Assembly (NCBI GenBank): GCA_964036045.1
Contig: OZ038385.1
Coordinates: forward strand, 36,488,063-36,552,062
Length of the DNA stretch: 64,000 bases
Reading direction: 5' to 3'
From: Eutreptiella sp. 'Long Island Sound 2002'
Lineage: Eukaryota; Euglenozoa; Euglenophyceae; Eutreptiales; Eutreptiaceae
Positions 43,501 through 55,300 of this stretch are shown in pieces (the stretch's first letter is position 1; every line of letters begins with the position of its first letter). The notes under the pieces are model-generated. The model saw only the letters and a list, made by a program, of their open reading frames with translations, was not told where the DNA came from and did not search any database. A program made the position numbers and the translations under genes.

Positions 43501-45000
43501 CGATCCACCACCTCCTGAGGTATCCGATACCCGCGTTGGGATCAGGGCGCCCCAAAGAGACCCCCAACAATGAACCCCGTGGCAAGTCCTAAACACCCCA
43601 AAGCCTCTGAACCGCATCGAACCCTGACGCACACAGCCCCGACCACCCGAATTGCCCGTTGACACCGATGAACCCTCATCCCGACCACATCCTCGCCGTT
43701 CTGCTGCAACGTGTCTTTGAGGTCAAGGGATGTCTTTTGCTGCATGCACCAGCATGTGGTGGGGGATGGATTCCGGATGGGTCCGAGCTGAAATCTGATG
43801 TGACGTTTTGGAAGTGACGGAAGAAGAATGCCAAAACGGAAACTGGATGCCACTGGGGCAAGAAAAAGGGCCAAAACGGGTACTGCACCTCGTCCACGTT
43901 GGAGGCAGGAGGAGGCCAACAGGAGCATCACAAGTCTCGTGTCGTTCAGCATGCCCCCTTTTGCTGGATCGATAATTGCTCTGGATGGACTGCGTACACC
44001 TTTCTAGATGCTAATGGCAAGTCTGGTCTGGCTGCTGCTGGGGCCCACACATTGAGCAGAATTTTAGGCTTCAGAACAGCTTTTAGGGGGTTGGCGGGGA
44101 AGGGCGGCTTTAGAGATGGCCCCTGCAGCCTCGTGGCAGCAGGGACTGCGAAAAGACAGGGGACAGCGCAAAAGCAGGGGGTTCTGTGACGCATGCCGCT
44201 GCCTTGCACGTTGAATTTCTGTGGACCCATGGAGCTCATACGTCCTGGGGCGCCTTGGGCAGTGGGATGCATCATGTGTTCAGCTTCACTCGGCGTGTCT
44301 GGCCCTCTTGACTTCGTCCCATGATGTTCCGAGCACTGACAAGACACGCCTTAGTGTTGTGTCCACAGTAGAAAGGCACAAGGGTGCACCATGCATTCAG
44401 CCACGTGTACTGCGGACACTTCTGATGTCCACGAGTGCTTGCCACAATTGCATCTTTCGATTTCAAGGCATGCCAAACCCGCTGTTGGAGAATAGATGCA
44501 TCCACGCCAAACCGCGCTTTGACGTCACCAAAGCATACAACTGCTTCTTGTGTGTTGATGTGAAATGCGTTCGAGGATGAACTTGGTGTACGATCCAATG
44601 CTTCGTCGCAATATCTAAATTTGACATCTTGGCTGCCCCGAGGTGTCCTTCCCTGCCAGCTCGCCAAGCGCTTCACAGCAACAGCAGCATTAGGACTGCC
44701 GATTCAGATGTTGATGCTTGGTAACCCAGTCTCTCTACCCTGAATCGGAGGCTTGGCATGTCCAGGTCTGAAGTCAGCGCGCCATGCAAGTGTGGCTTCA
44801 GGATTCCCACATTGGGTCCGTCGCCTCTTGATTTGGGGGCGCTTTAAGCGCAGTGCGCGCGCAGTGCAACTATTTGGGCGTGTGGCCGTACTGGAGACCC
44901 ATGCTTTGAGATACTAGGGGCATCATTGTTGCCCTGTGGCGTAGGTTTTGATGCTTTTTCCACATTGGGGATATGGCATTTTTGGATTTTCACCCATTTT
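40597..45000. other. spacer downstream of the SPX-EXS gene
   Basis: GC-rich at first (40.6-41.2 kb), then ordinary. It contains the second copy of the 59-bp repeat and a degenerate repeat around GAGATGGCAGGG at 41560-41970. G runs occur near 41202-41212 and 42921-42933. Frames on the minus strand at 43213-43952 (GFIVGGLFGA; SAKQQEEELQPQSG) and 44272-44676 (NTQEAVVCFGDVKARFG) look slightly protein-like, but no exon chain or family was recognised. Confidence 0.4.
41390..41448 (+). repeat. 59-bp dispersed repeat, copy 2
   Basis: Exact match to 16324-16382. Flanks differ, so the repeat has defined edges. Confidence 0.9.
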
Positions 45001-45560
45001 CACCCATTTCCACCCTTTTTCACACCTTTTTGCTCATCTCCACCACATCCACACTTTTCTAGGAGGGAGCGTAAGTATGGGCATGATGAGATACTTCCAC
45101 ACGAGCATTTGTTCCGCTTCTTTTTCTTCCTTAAGCACACTCCACCTCATAGGTGTGCTCATCTCCTCTCTGGAGCAACGGGGTGCTCTGAGTAGGCATG
45201 GTGGGCAAGTGTGCATCATGTTTGTTCTTACTTGAATGGTGTTGTCGCTGAAATTCGATGGGCGGAAAGATTGTCGGAGTGGAACCACGTCCCACACTTT
45301 CCTTATTTTGTGACGCATTACGTGGATAGCATGCCCATTGCTTCCATAGGAGGCATCCTTTGTGATGTCCTATTTAATCCTAAATACGCCGGGTGGGTAT
45401 ATAAAATTACGGTTGCCATTGACAGCCTTGGCAACATCGTGTGTATTTGTGGGGCAGTTTGGGTCACCTAATTCTAAGGGAGTTTCCAATGGGTGTGCCT
45501 GGGGGCTCTTCGGGGGGAACATAGTCTAAAAGTAGCGCGCAGTGTGTGCGCAGTGCAAGG
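44847..45560 (+). mobile_element. DNA-transposon remnant bounded by GCGCAGTG-type repeats
   Basis: A direct pair of similar motifs (GCGCAGTGCGCGCGCAGTG at 44850 and GCGCAGTGTGTGCGCAGTG at 45536) brackets about 700 bp that contains a DDE transposase-like ORF. The left part has a TTTTCACCCATTTTCACCC tract also found at 53775. The bracket is a layout observation; true ends and target duplications were not established. Confidence 0.45.
45190..45471 (+). pseudogene. DDE (PIF/Harbinger-like) transposase fragment
   Basis: One frame reads HFPYFVTHYVDSMPIASIGG then FNPKYAGWVYKITVAIDSLG-NIVCICGA. This is the layout of DDE transposases of the DDE_Tnp_4/Harbinger group: a first catalytic Asp in a VD-x-x-P context, a short basic/aromatic stretch, then a K-x-x-V-A-x-D-x-x-G-x-I strand before the second Asp. 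It ends at a stop before the second and third catalytic acids, so the piece is dead. Confidence 0.5.
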
Positions 45561-47633
45561 ATTCCCCCTTTGTTCATTTACCTTTTATCCCGCCTTAGCA
45601 AACCAGTCTTTTGTCTCCTACTCTGGTCTAAAATACCTTGTAACACTCTGTCATGCAGCACAGCGCTGAGGAGGGGGGACACATGGCATGGTCGTCCATT
45701 ATGCCTTGGCACTGTGGTACACAATCCACCTCGATGATGGGGCACCACTGATGCACCACAGTCAGGGATGGCGGTGAAGCATGGCCGGACCAAGCAGAGG
45801 AAGTAGTGAGCCCCTGCACTGCCCACCGCATGCACCACAAAGCACAACACTTCATGGGGGCACACAAAACTACGCATACTATGTACCGCACAGTTGTAGC
45901 TAGGTAGCATGCAGGCCAGAGACATCCCATCAGCGCAACTCAGCTGGACTCATTATGGCAAACAGATGTCATCCAGGTGCTCTGCCAAGAGAGTGCTGTT
46001 CATATTTGAAGGCGAAAGTTACAAGGGCTGATTGACAGGATGTGGCTTTGAGTAATGCAATGCTCATTGCAGCTTCTGTTTATTCTCGCTCATCTGTGCC
46101 CTTTGGGCTACCTGTGTGCTGAGCACCCATGCATCTATTTTTATTTAGGGCCGAAAGTTTTATTTAATGCCAAACCCCAATCTGGTTGGCACTTGACAGT
46201 AATATCCAGTAAAAGCACGTCTGCTCTGTGCCTCAGCGCATATTTGTAGCCTTCGCCTTCCCAGGCATGACGGAACATGCTAGCGAGAAAAGTGTCGATG
46301 GTCATAAATCGGCTGTTTGGGGTACAGTAGTCTGAGCGTGGTTCGTTCATTCGTTCATTCTGTTGCGGATTATACCCTCGCCTGGGTGACTCCGCATGTG
46401 TTCAAAAGAGAACAGAATATGCGAAATTGGGGGGTATGCGAGGTCGGGTTGGAAGTGGGGCCTGACTTCTGAGCTTCTGTTGACCTCTTTCTGAGATACA
46501 ACTACAGCTGCGAACAGAAAAGGCCTGGCCTTCCTGCGCGATGCAAAGAAACATCAATCTGCAATGAGTGCAGGAAAAAATAGAAAAGGAAGTGCTTACC
46601 TTGGCTGTCAGGGCAAAGTCAGGGCGAAGCCTGAGATATGCAAGGAGTGGACACACCGGTGAAAAAAAAAAAGTGCATGGCGGCAGAAACAAGACAAGGC
46701 AGTTTGCGCAGTTTGATGGCCGTGGAGGATGTTGTCGGAGGTGACATTGTGCATGCTGCTGTTTTTGTCGTTTGAGGTGGGGCATAAGGGGGATGAATGC
46801 CTGAGTAGTTTTGGTTTGTATTCTGGAATGTTGGGAACTGTATGCGATGGATTGGTGTTCCAATGAACCCAAAAGGTCCCATCATTTGACTTCGAAAGGT
46901 GCTGGATCAGGGATAGATGGCAGAGGGCAGTCGCGGAGTGAGAAGACGATTTGGGGGATTAGGGAATTTAATACTTTGTTTCTTCCAGTGAACTCTTTCA
47001 GCAGATCAAAGTTGTGTGAGTGGATAAAAGGGGTGCTGATGGACAGGGGAATGAGGGTGCGAATGATGTTTCGGTGATCTCCGAGATTCTGTGTGATGGT
47101 GAGGGGCACAGTAGGGCTGAAGGGGCAACAGATTTTGTTGATGTGTGGGTGTATTTGAATGCGCCAAACAAAGATGAATTTTTTTTGCTCAGGGAGGTTG
47201 GAAACAGGGAGCAACAGAAGGTGATGTACAAGATGGCATTGAGAGGGTGGTGTTGGGTACAAAAGGGAAATGACCATAGTTGTTTTTTCTGAAAGGGTAA
47301 CTAACCTTTGATAGTGTACAAAGCAAAGCATTGTGCATGTAGCCGTTGCACTATATTGGACGAGGGGTAGCCTAAGTGTGTTCCGCTTCTTTTGAAAGCG
47401 GGCACCCGCCAGCAGCCGGCCTAGAATTGAACTGAAGTGCGATCAAAGCAGTGAGGCAGGCGCGGCTGAAGCAAAGTGGCGGTCCACACCTGTCTAGTTG
47501 CAGCTCTCTTTGCACAACGAGTGGCTTGCGCCCCCCCCCCCCCCCTTTTCTTTTCAAGGTGTTGTACTTTAATGGTGTTGGGACAAATTTTGGTGCATGT
47601 GGACATCAATGTGACATGTTTAGGGGGGTGTAC

Positions 47634-48282
47634 TGCGCGCTGTGTGCTCTGTGCACAAAGTTTGTATAGGACCATACACATGGGCTAGGTGGCCACAATC
47701 GGGGCTATGCTGGCTTGGGGGGCGGGGGTGAAACACCAGTTGAACCTCGTTTCAACTTTTGTTTGTATCTACACTTTAGGCAGCTTTCTGTCTGGTTTTT
47801 GTGTGACCACCATGGACGGTCAACCACCACCTCCTCCCCAACCACTTGCAGGAAACTCAGGACAGCCCGCCGCGGTTTCCCGTGAAGAGAAGATCGAAGC
47901 CCAAGCCTGAGCCCAACTGGCTAGGGCAGCGGTCCGTGACACCGCGCCATGCCTGCCACCGTTGTCTGTGCCGGAGATCAAAAGAGCATTGTAGAAAGAG
48001 CGCATGGCCCGGTGGATGAGGATCACGCTTGCCAACCTACGGGCGTACATTACCTTCAGGGCCTGTGGCACGGGCGAGATCGAGTGGTTGATGGAATTCA
48101 GGGGGCAGCACAACCCTTCCTAGATGGTGCCCCAATTCTGATGCAGTTTTCTTGTGCCTTTGCAAACATGGTGTGTGGTATGGTCAGAATAGACAAGGAT
48201 GTTGCTAATTGCCCTAAATTCCCCAACTTCTCCCTATAAAATGCGCGCTATGCATGCTGTGCGCACGCTGTGCACACACGCC
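47634..48282 (+). mobile_element. decayed element bracketed by GTGCRC motifs
   Basis: Motif copies at 47634 (GCGCGCTGTGTGCTCTGTGC) and 48243 (GCGCGCTATGCATGCTGTGC) bracket an ORF with nonsense mutations. The first copy is followed by AAAGTTTGTATAGG, comparable to AAACTTTTGTATGCCGG after the copies at 53594 and 53646. Confidence 0.4.
47812..48142 (+). pseudogene. ORF interrupted by three in-frame stops
   Basis: A single frame starting at the ATG at 47812 reads MDGQPPPPPQPLAGNSGQPA, EEKIEAQA, stop, AQLARAAVRDTAP, PEIKRAL, stop, KERMARWMRITLANLRAYIT, GEIEWLMEF, stop. The frame is kept throughout and the stops look like single-base changes, the mark of an inactivated protein gene. The Pro-rich start and charged helix would suit a gag- or transposon-type protein; no family was recognised. 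Confidence 0.5.
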
Positions 48283-48734
48283 CCCTCAGAAAAAAATTGT
48301 GGCATTTGGGATGAAGGGAGATTTGTGCTCACTCGCTTTTTGTGCCTCCGGGTGTAACGGCGTACCCCTGCCCCATAAAAATTGCTTCAGAAAGTTTTGC
48401 CTTGGCCTTTTGCAAATATTCCAGATGTCGTGCTCGTGGTGTTTAAGTGATGTTCAAGCATTTTGCAGCCATGAGCCCCCTTATTTGATTCAGGGTACGG
48501 GTGCATGGGTATCCCTTAGGCATGTGAACAACATATTTGCCCTTGGGCTGTCAAGGTATTTGTCTACTTGGCTGCCAACATGGCCTTTGGTGGATGTTTT
48601 GCCTGGCGGCGATGTTGCCTAGGTTTGTCACACCTACCTCGTGTTAAATGATGGTATCACGGTGGTCATCCTACAGCAGGGGTGTCCTTGAGAAGCCCAA
48701 TAATTTTTTGTCAAGGATAGCCCGTAAGCAGCCC

Positions 48735-48868
48735 CCAGGGCACCACCAACCACCAACTGCCAACCGCCAACTGCCAACCACCACCAACTGCCCACCACCA
48801 ACTGCGCCAACTGCCGCCAACTGCCAACCGTCACCAACCACCAACCGCCAACCGCCAACCGCCAATCA
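48735..48868 (+). repeat. CCAACTGCCAACCG minisatellite
   Basis: Variable tandem repeats built from CCAAC(T/C)GCC and CCACCAAC blocks of 7-14 bp. Confidence 0.9.
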
Positions 48869-49984
48869 TTGTTCAACACTGTTTCTGTGGTCCTGTGTCT
48901 TGCCCATGTGTTGATCCTGCATCCACACTTGGACATCGGGTTCGCCAGAATGCACAAAACACAAGCAACCGGCACACAATGTGCTGCATGTATGTATACC
49001 GGCATTACAAGAGCCCAGGGAGGCAAAGGAGGAGTGGCGATCCCCCGCCCAACCACACAAAAAGAAGAAGCGGCGCAAGCGGTCATGCAACTCATCTATG
49101 AAATACACCCTAAGGGATGGCCCATCATCATACATCATCATACATGGGTCATCGGACACAGCACTATCGGGATGAAAGTAAGCAAGGTTTGGACTCTGCG
49201 GGGGTGTTGCTTGATCCATGCGCGCACCGTGCGTGCAACGTGCATACTTTTGGGTATTGTTTATTACCTAGATGCAGAATGCCTGATTTTTCTCTACAAA
49301 ATTGGGTTCTTCATGGTTGTTGTGGATGCAGGACAGCTATTCAGCTGTTGGTTGACCATTGGTTGCCCCCTTTTTCAAAATTTCCTTTTCCAAAATTTCC
49401 TTTCTTTCTATTACACGGTGCATTCTGTTGGCTGAGTGCTGCGGTAAGAGGGGAGGGGTTCTTCGCCCATAAAGGGCGGGGCGAGACAACGCCGTGGCAC
49501 TCAAAGGGTTTGAGAGAGTGTGGTGGAGATTTCACTGAAAGTAAACCCCTCTCTGTGCGTCTCGTCCCCTCCCGCTTGGGCACAACCCTTCACTGTGCGG
49601 GGGAAGGCTTTTATGCATCAGGCCAGGGCATATTTCCCTATTTCTGTACAACCAGATATACTTAAAATGCTTGCAACGCGACCTTTGGAACGCCAGGTCT
49701 TCATGGAGAATTTCAGAACAGCACACCTCAATTTTTGGAATTAATGCCACCCCGTATATCCCGATGGTCCTGAGGTTCCTGCTGTCATTAAAAAGCTTCT
49801 GCGCTGCAACTGGGTTCACCATGAACCCAAGGATCCAGAAAAAAGAGGGGGGGGGGTTCAAAACTGTGCACTACAGCTCCAGAGATTGAGCGTTTGCGCT
49901 TCAACACAAGAAGCACAAGAAGGACCAGGAGGCCACAAAAAGACGACGCACACTTGCAGGTCTTTTTTCAACTGCATCAGGCTA

Positions 49985-50225
49985 AAACTCAGAAGTTTCT
50001 GATATGCTAGCGAGAGCTGCAAGGTGCAGAAATTGGGAGCCTGGAACTTGTGACAAGCATCAGACTGAAAATCATGAAAATCAGCAATTTCTGGTATACT
50101 AGCAAGAGCTGCAAGGTGCAAAAATTAGGACCCTGGGTCCTGTGACAAGCGTCAGAACAAAAAGTAAAAATTCTTGGTATGCTAGCAAGGGCTGCAGGGT
50201 GCAGAAATTGGGACCCTGGGTGTGG
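49985..50225 (+). repeat. three degenerate tandem copies of about 83-92 bp
   Basis: Each copy has (G/A)CTAGC(G/A)AGAGCTGCAAGG, TGCA(G/A)AAATTGGGACCCTGG and TGTGACAAGC(A/G)TCAGA in order, at 50006, 50098 and 50180. Confidence 0.8.
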
Positions 50226-50559
50226 TTCTGTGGGGGCTGTTCAACGGGGTAGAAGGTGGGTGAATGTTCCAAAAACATTGAACCGTGCACGCACTGTGCA
50301 CGCACCGTGCGACAACTCCCCCTACATGCCAAGAATATGGGAGGATGAGCATTTGTCCTAATTATTGAAAAAAATGAACCACCAGTAGAGTCCAGCAACG
50401 ACGCAGACAACAACAGGGGACCCATGGGGGACCAGTCATGCGCCGAATCCCATATGCAGACCTAGGCACTGCCGAAATCTGTACAACGATGAACCTGCCC
50501 GACGGGCCCTGGCACTCTCAGTTTGGGCCAATTTGATCTCAAAAAAAAAAGAACCACCG

Positions 50560-50872
50560 GGTAGAGCCACGTGCAGTGCTGTGGATAGTGCCCATGGCCT
50601 TGACACCACACACGGGCATTGCCACGGACTCACAATATGTATACCAAGGTGTTACATAGTTGGAAAGACAATGAGCGGTGCACACCCGGTGGCCCAGTGT
50701 GTAATCTAGATCTATGGATCGGACTATATGAAGCATTTTCTGACAATGAATCACTGGGTGCACTGGGTATGGGCACCATTGCATCCAGGCTTGCAAGCTA
50801 TGAGAGGGCAGATGAGTTGGCAGAGTTGGGCAGGCTACTTGCATCCCTCTATCAACAAGACATTTTAGTACA
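50560..50872 (+). pseudogene. frameshifted RNase H domain of a retroelement
   Basis: One frame reads RAVLWIVPMALTPHTGIATD then SQYVYQGVT and stops. Shifting frame at about 50655 continues SWKDNERCTPGGPVCNLDLW, then YERADELAELGRLLAS. These are the RNase HI landmarks in order: the RAEL-type helix, the catalytic TDSQYV(Y/W) motif, the W-K-x-N-G-x-x-T basic helix, GGPVxNxDLW, and the terminal NERADELA. RNase H domains of this kind end non-LTR and some LTR retrotransposon polyproteins. The frameshift and the missing WVxxHxG segment show that the copy is dead. Confidence 0.6.
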
Positions 50873-51099
50873 CCACATTGCATTCACTGTACCACAAAGC
50901 ATCACAACGCTGTGCATTGGCACGCCAATGCACTCTGTTGAATCACCAATGGCCTCAGTGGGTTTGGACAATCAGCCCCCCACCCCTCCCAACAGTGGTA
51001 TGCAGAGTCGACAGGGATGTGCCTGTCGCCAGTCCGCTACCAGTGCCCATGATTGTCTGATGCCAAAAGCAAAACTCTGTAATGAATGCTATCCAAACT

Positions 51100-52339
51100 C
51101 AGCAATGAGTATCAAATGGAGGGAAAGTGTGCCAGCCTGAACCTCAATGATGGGTCAGTTTGTGTGATCGGCATCGCCACAAGGATGAAAGTCGCAGACT
51201 GCTATGGGATCAACTGCAGCAAAGGTGTTCCCTGGGTCACGTTTGTAGATCAAGAATGAGAGTGTGGGAAGCAAAGATGACCAGATGCCATTGTAGTCTA
51301 CCGATGTAAACTACGTCAGCTTGGTGTAAGTGGGCTGTAATCTCCTCAACGGGATGCCATCGGTTTCACTCCTCTGCAGCGAGAAATCAAAGCTCATGGA
51401 TTCAGCGGGGGAGCAATAAGATGGGATGCAAAACCCTTCTTAGGGCATGTTGAACATCAGGAACTGGGCAACCGCTGTTTGGTGACATTTTCCCACTCTA
51501 TGATGGGTGGGGAAGGCGATAGGATGGAGCATGGTGGGAGGGACCGAGGAAGGAAAAAAGAGAGGAAAGGGGCTCGAGCAGGAGAGGAAGGTAGGGAGGG
51601 AGGAAGGAGGTGCAAATGAGGGCAGGCTTCATGTATGGATGGTGGTGGGGCAACCATGGCATGCATTGTCAATTCACAGTCCCATGCTTTGACTGATGAG
51701 CGAGTAGTGCCACCGAGGAAACAACACCCAGAAATAGGTGTGGCACGTACAAAGGATTTCCGGCAGACGTTGAGGAGACCATACTTCGTTCCACAACTGC
51801 AACATATTGTCATATGGCAGCTATGATTTTGCTGGAACGAGGTTTCAATATTTCCCCTCCCACAAGGGGGCCCAAAGTGGGAAGTGCTTAGTGCTTGGCC
51901 TACAGAATGGGCGGCGGGATGGGGGTGTGTCAGTGGCTGAAAAAGTTTGAGCCCCTGAAATTGGTCGCAAAATTCTACACTCGTATTGTAATTTTCATTT
52001 GTCCTGAGAAGAATTTTTTCAGGCTAGCTGGGGGGGTCCTTCAAATCGCCCCTCTTCCCCTCCCTCAGCACACCCCTGGGCCTAAACACAGAGCTTGTCA
52101 CCATTTCTTCCATGCATATGAAAGTGCTGCTCTGTCACTGCCAGTGTCGGTGACAAAGGACAAGGGAGCGGGTTGCTGATACCTCGCACTGCTGCTGCCT
52201 CTTCTCTTTGTCCCTAGGTGCCATGCCAAGCCCACGGGTCTCTGCAATATTATCGCCAAGAACGTCTGCGTGGCGCATCACTGACTGTGATCCAGGGAAC
52301 CACCAAACTGCTGAACAAAGCCACCAAATCTCGGAAGCT
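51100..52339. other. spacer upstream of the Cache-receptor gene
   Basis: No exon recognised. It contains an AGGGAGG-type purine-rich stretch near 51540-51610. The 3' part (52200-52339) is open in frame with the first exon of the receptor gene, so the real start may be further upstream after the acceptor-like CCCTAG at 52212. Confidence 0.4.
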
Positions 52340-55300
52340 ATGGTGGACAGCAGCTCCAAGTACATGCCTTCCACTGGATTGCGATCCCCTTTGGTGGACA
52401 TCAGAACACTGGACGAAGACAGCTTATGGGCTGTGTTCAATCAGCATGCCGTGGATGGAGTTATTTCTGCAGGGCAAATCTCAACAATGCTCCAGGAGGC
52501 CGAGATCGGGTTTGATGAAGATAACCTTCAGGCTAGTATACATGAGGTATTGTGCTGGTTTCTCTTCTTATGACCCTGCCAGCCTATTTTGTCTCCCAGT
52601 TTCCAACTGTCTGCAATTCATCCGGCCCTGCAGCCCCCCCCCCCCCCTTCCTTTGCTCTAGCCCGGCCTTGTCCGAGCACAGTGACCCATTTGGATTTTG
52701 TTTTCTTGACTGCAGTTTTTATAAAGAGTGCAAGATGACATCTGTGTGGGCTGGGTATAGCGGGAAAAAGGGGCTGGGTCATGCCTGTGAAGGGTCGTTT
52801 CTGCTCATGACAATATTGTGCTTGAGACTGCAACTCGACTCTGTTCTGTATAATGTGATTTTCCGTTCCAGTGCCTGTTGCCGTCATGACGCCCCACCCC
52901 CACAACCACTGCTTGCTTGTGGGTGGCACGTAATCACAGCCTTGTCTAAGCACATGATCCTGTGTGACTGTTGCTTGCCCTGACCTGTTGGTCATGCTTG
53001 CGCAAGGGGGAGGGCAGATTGAGAGAGGGAATGTTGCCGTGCTGGATGCATGCTGGGCAACCTTTCACGCCTACATGCTCCTGAGCAGCGTTATCCAAGG
53101 GACCATCAACTCCGCCCTGCTTTGGGGACTTCAAATTGTAAATCCAGCAACCCTCCCTGCCTTGGGGACCCAGATATGGCAGGTGTTCTTGCGGGTATGG
53201 CCTGGTGCATGTCATTGTGCCTCCATTGGGTGAGAAAATGGTACTCTCACCTCCCGCCAACAGCCATGTAGCAATGTACAAAGGTGGTGCAGGGCAAAGA
53301 TTGAGCAACTGGGACAATTGACTGAAGACGCGCATGCCAGGCAAATGCTCTCCTAGAGGGAACATTGCTACATGCCGTGTGCACAGGGCATTTTCTGGGC
53401 CATTTTGCCAAGCCACAAGTATGATAGTCTGTCACAAACACCAAGCAACAGTGTGTAGCCCGCATATGAACCTGATATATTTTACTGTATCAGAACCAAT
53501 GTGTACTAGATATTGCAACAGGGTACAGCCCACAAGAGAAAAAAATCCTTGCAATGTGAACATAATGAGCATTCCTAGGGAATGCTGTGCACGCAGTGCA
53601 AACTTTTGTATGCCGGCTAGGGAATGCGGTGCAGGCAGTGCGCACACAGTGCAAACTTTTGTATGCCGGCAACTCCTTGAACCCTAGTATTGGCCCCTTT
53701 TCACAAGTTTGTTGTTCCATAACAGAGTTTTTACACTTTTTGTGCATTAAGGATGTGGCACAATGGAATTGCCACCCATTTTCACCCATTTTCAGCCATT
53801 TTAGCCCATTTTTCACTGGTTTTGCTGCCCGTTCTTTGTTATAGGAGGATGCTAGATTATGATGATGGGGGATCACCGGACGTCTTGTACATTCACACTG
53901 CAACAAATCGGCAGTTGGGTTGGTACACACTCCTAAGCGGATTCCAACCTTCATGGTCATTGCCTTGCTATCTCTAGGAAACAATGTCCTTTGTGGACTC
54001 CTTGTATGAGCTCGCACTTGAACCCCGCATGTGCACTCTCGGATCATCGCGAATCAATAGCATGGCTTCCCAGCCACAGCCCACATAGTGCTGCATATTG
54101 CTACAAGTTAGGCCCTAATCCTTTCAAGGTAGAATGCCTATGTCCCCACAAGGCTGCCACCATCTTCCAACACACTCACGCCACAATCGATTGTGTTTGG
54201 CGGCCACCAACCACCAAGGATATGAAGACCCTTGTGACGCCCGCATAAATGCAGGGCGGTTTTCCCCCTTCATCCCTTGCTAGGTTTCATTGAGTGGGCA
54301 CTGCGTGCAACAACATCCCCCTAGCATTACAAAGCAATGTTGGAATGTGTCAAATGCATGTTTGCGCCATACCGAGGCAACCTCCAATGTCACATGTAAA
54401 GAGTTGCTCGATTCTAGCCCTATAACATCCATATACATCATTGTAGCATTGTTGCCGAGTGGTCACGGTGCTGATTTTTTTTGCTTGTAAAAAGACATGT
54501 AGACGTATTTTGAGCAAGAAGAAACCCTATGGTGTCTTTGTTTACCAGTGTAGTGTGGCGGTTTTTCTGTGCTTCCTTTGATGGACAATTGGGAGAGCGG
54601 GCAGGACTACATAGCTCACGGTGTGAATAAGATGTCAAACTCCCTTCCTTCCTTCCTTTTGTGATGGATGGAACAGGGCGGGGGGTTGTGCTTTGGGAAA
54701 GGGGAAGCCCTAGGGGCCCCTGTGATGGGTGGCTGCGTAGATGTGTGTGCCCTCAAGAAATCTAGTGAACCACACCGAAGCATGGATAAGTGGAAGTATG
54801 GTGCCTTGTCTACATCCACTAGACCACATGCACGTGATGCGCTGGAACTCATCATCTTGTGGAGAAAGCCCAGTAATGCATGCAATCATTACCTCACTGG
54901 TAGAGTGCATGCTTTTTAGATATAGCAACAACATGTCTAACGGCTGCATTTGAGGACAAGTGCCGTATTCTAGGCTACAAGTGCAGACTACCACCATTTG
55001 TGCGTGTCGTAAGGCTCGTGTTACAACTAGAATTAGGGCCAACTCCTTTTGTGATAGGTGTGTTTGGGACACACATTCAAATGGCCCAAGCATACGAAGA
55101 GAAAATGGCCATGAGTGCTTTGAAAAATATGTGGGGCCGAAGAACCAACGAGGAAGACAAATATAGCAATTTTTGGTTCCGTGGAACCAAGTATGCTTAG
55201 AGAGCGTTAGCGCGCCAGGCACGTGCTAGGCGCGCTGGGCAATGTTTTCCCATGCTTTGGTGTGGCCCCTCAAGTTGGGCTTAAGAACTCCCACTCTTAA

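Noticed and set aside
48735-48868. CRISPR-like short repeats
   Set aside because: Irregular 7-14 bp minisatellite without unique spacers.
52946-53416. Possible extra exon with hydrophobic frame (YMLLSSVIQGTINSALLWG)
   Set aside because: It would have to fall between receptor exons 52340-52546 and 58866-59234, but those join directly in phase and complete a helix-loop-helix. No matching splice sites support inclusion.
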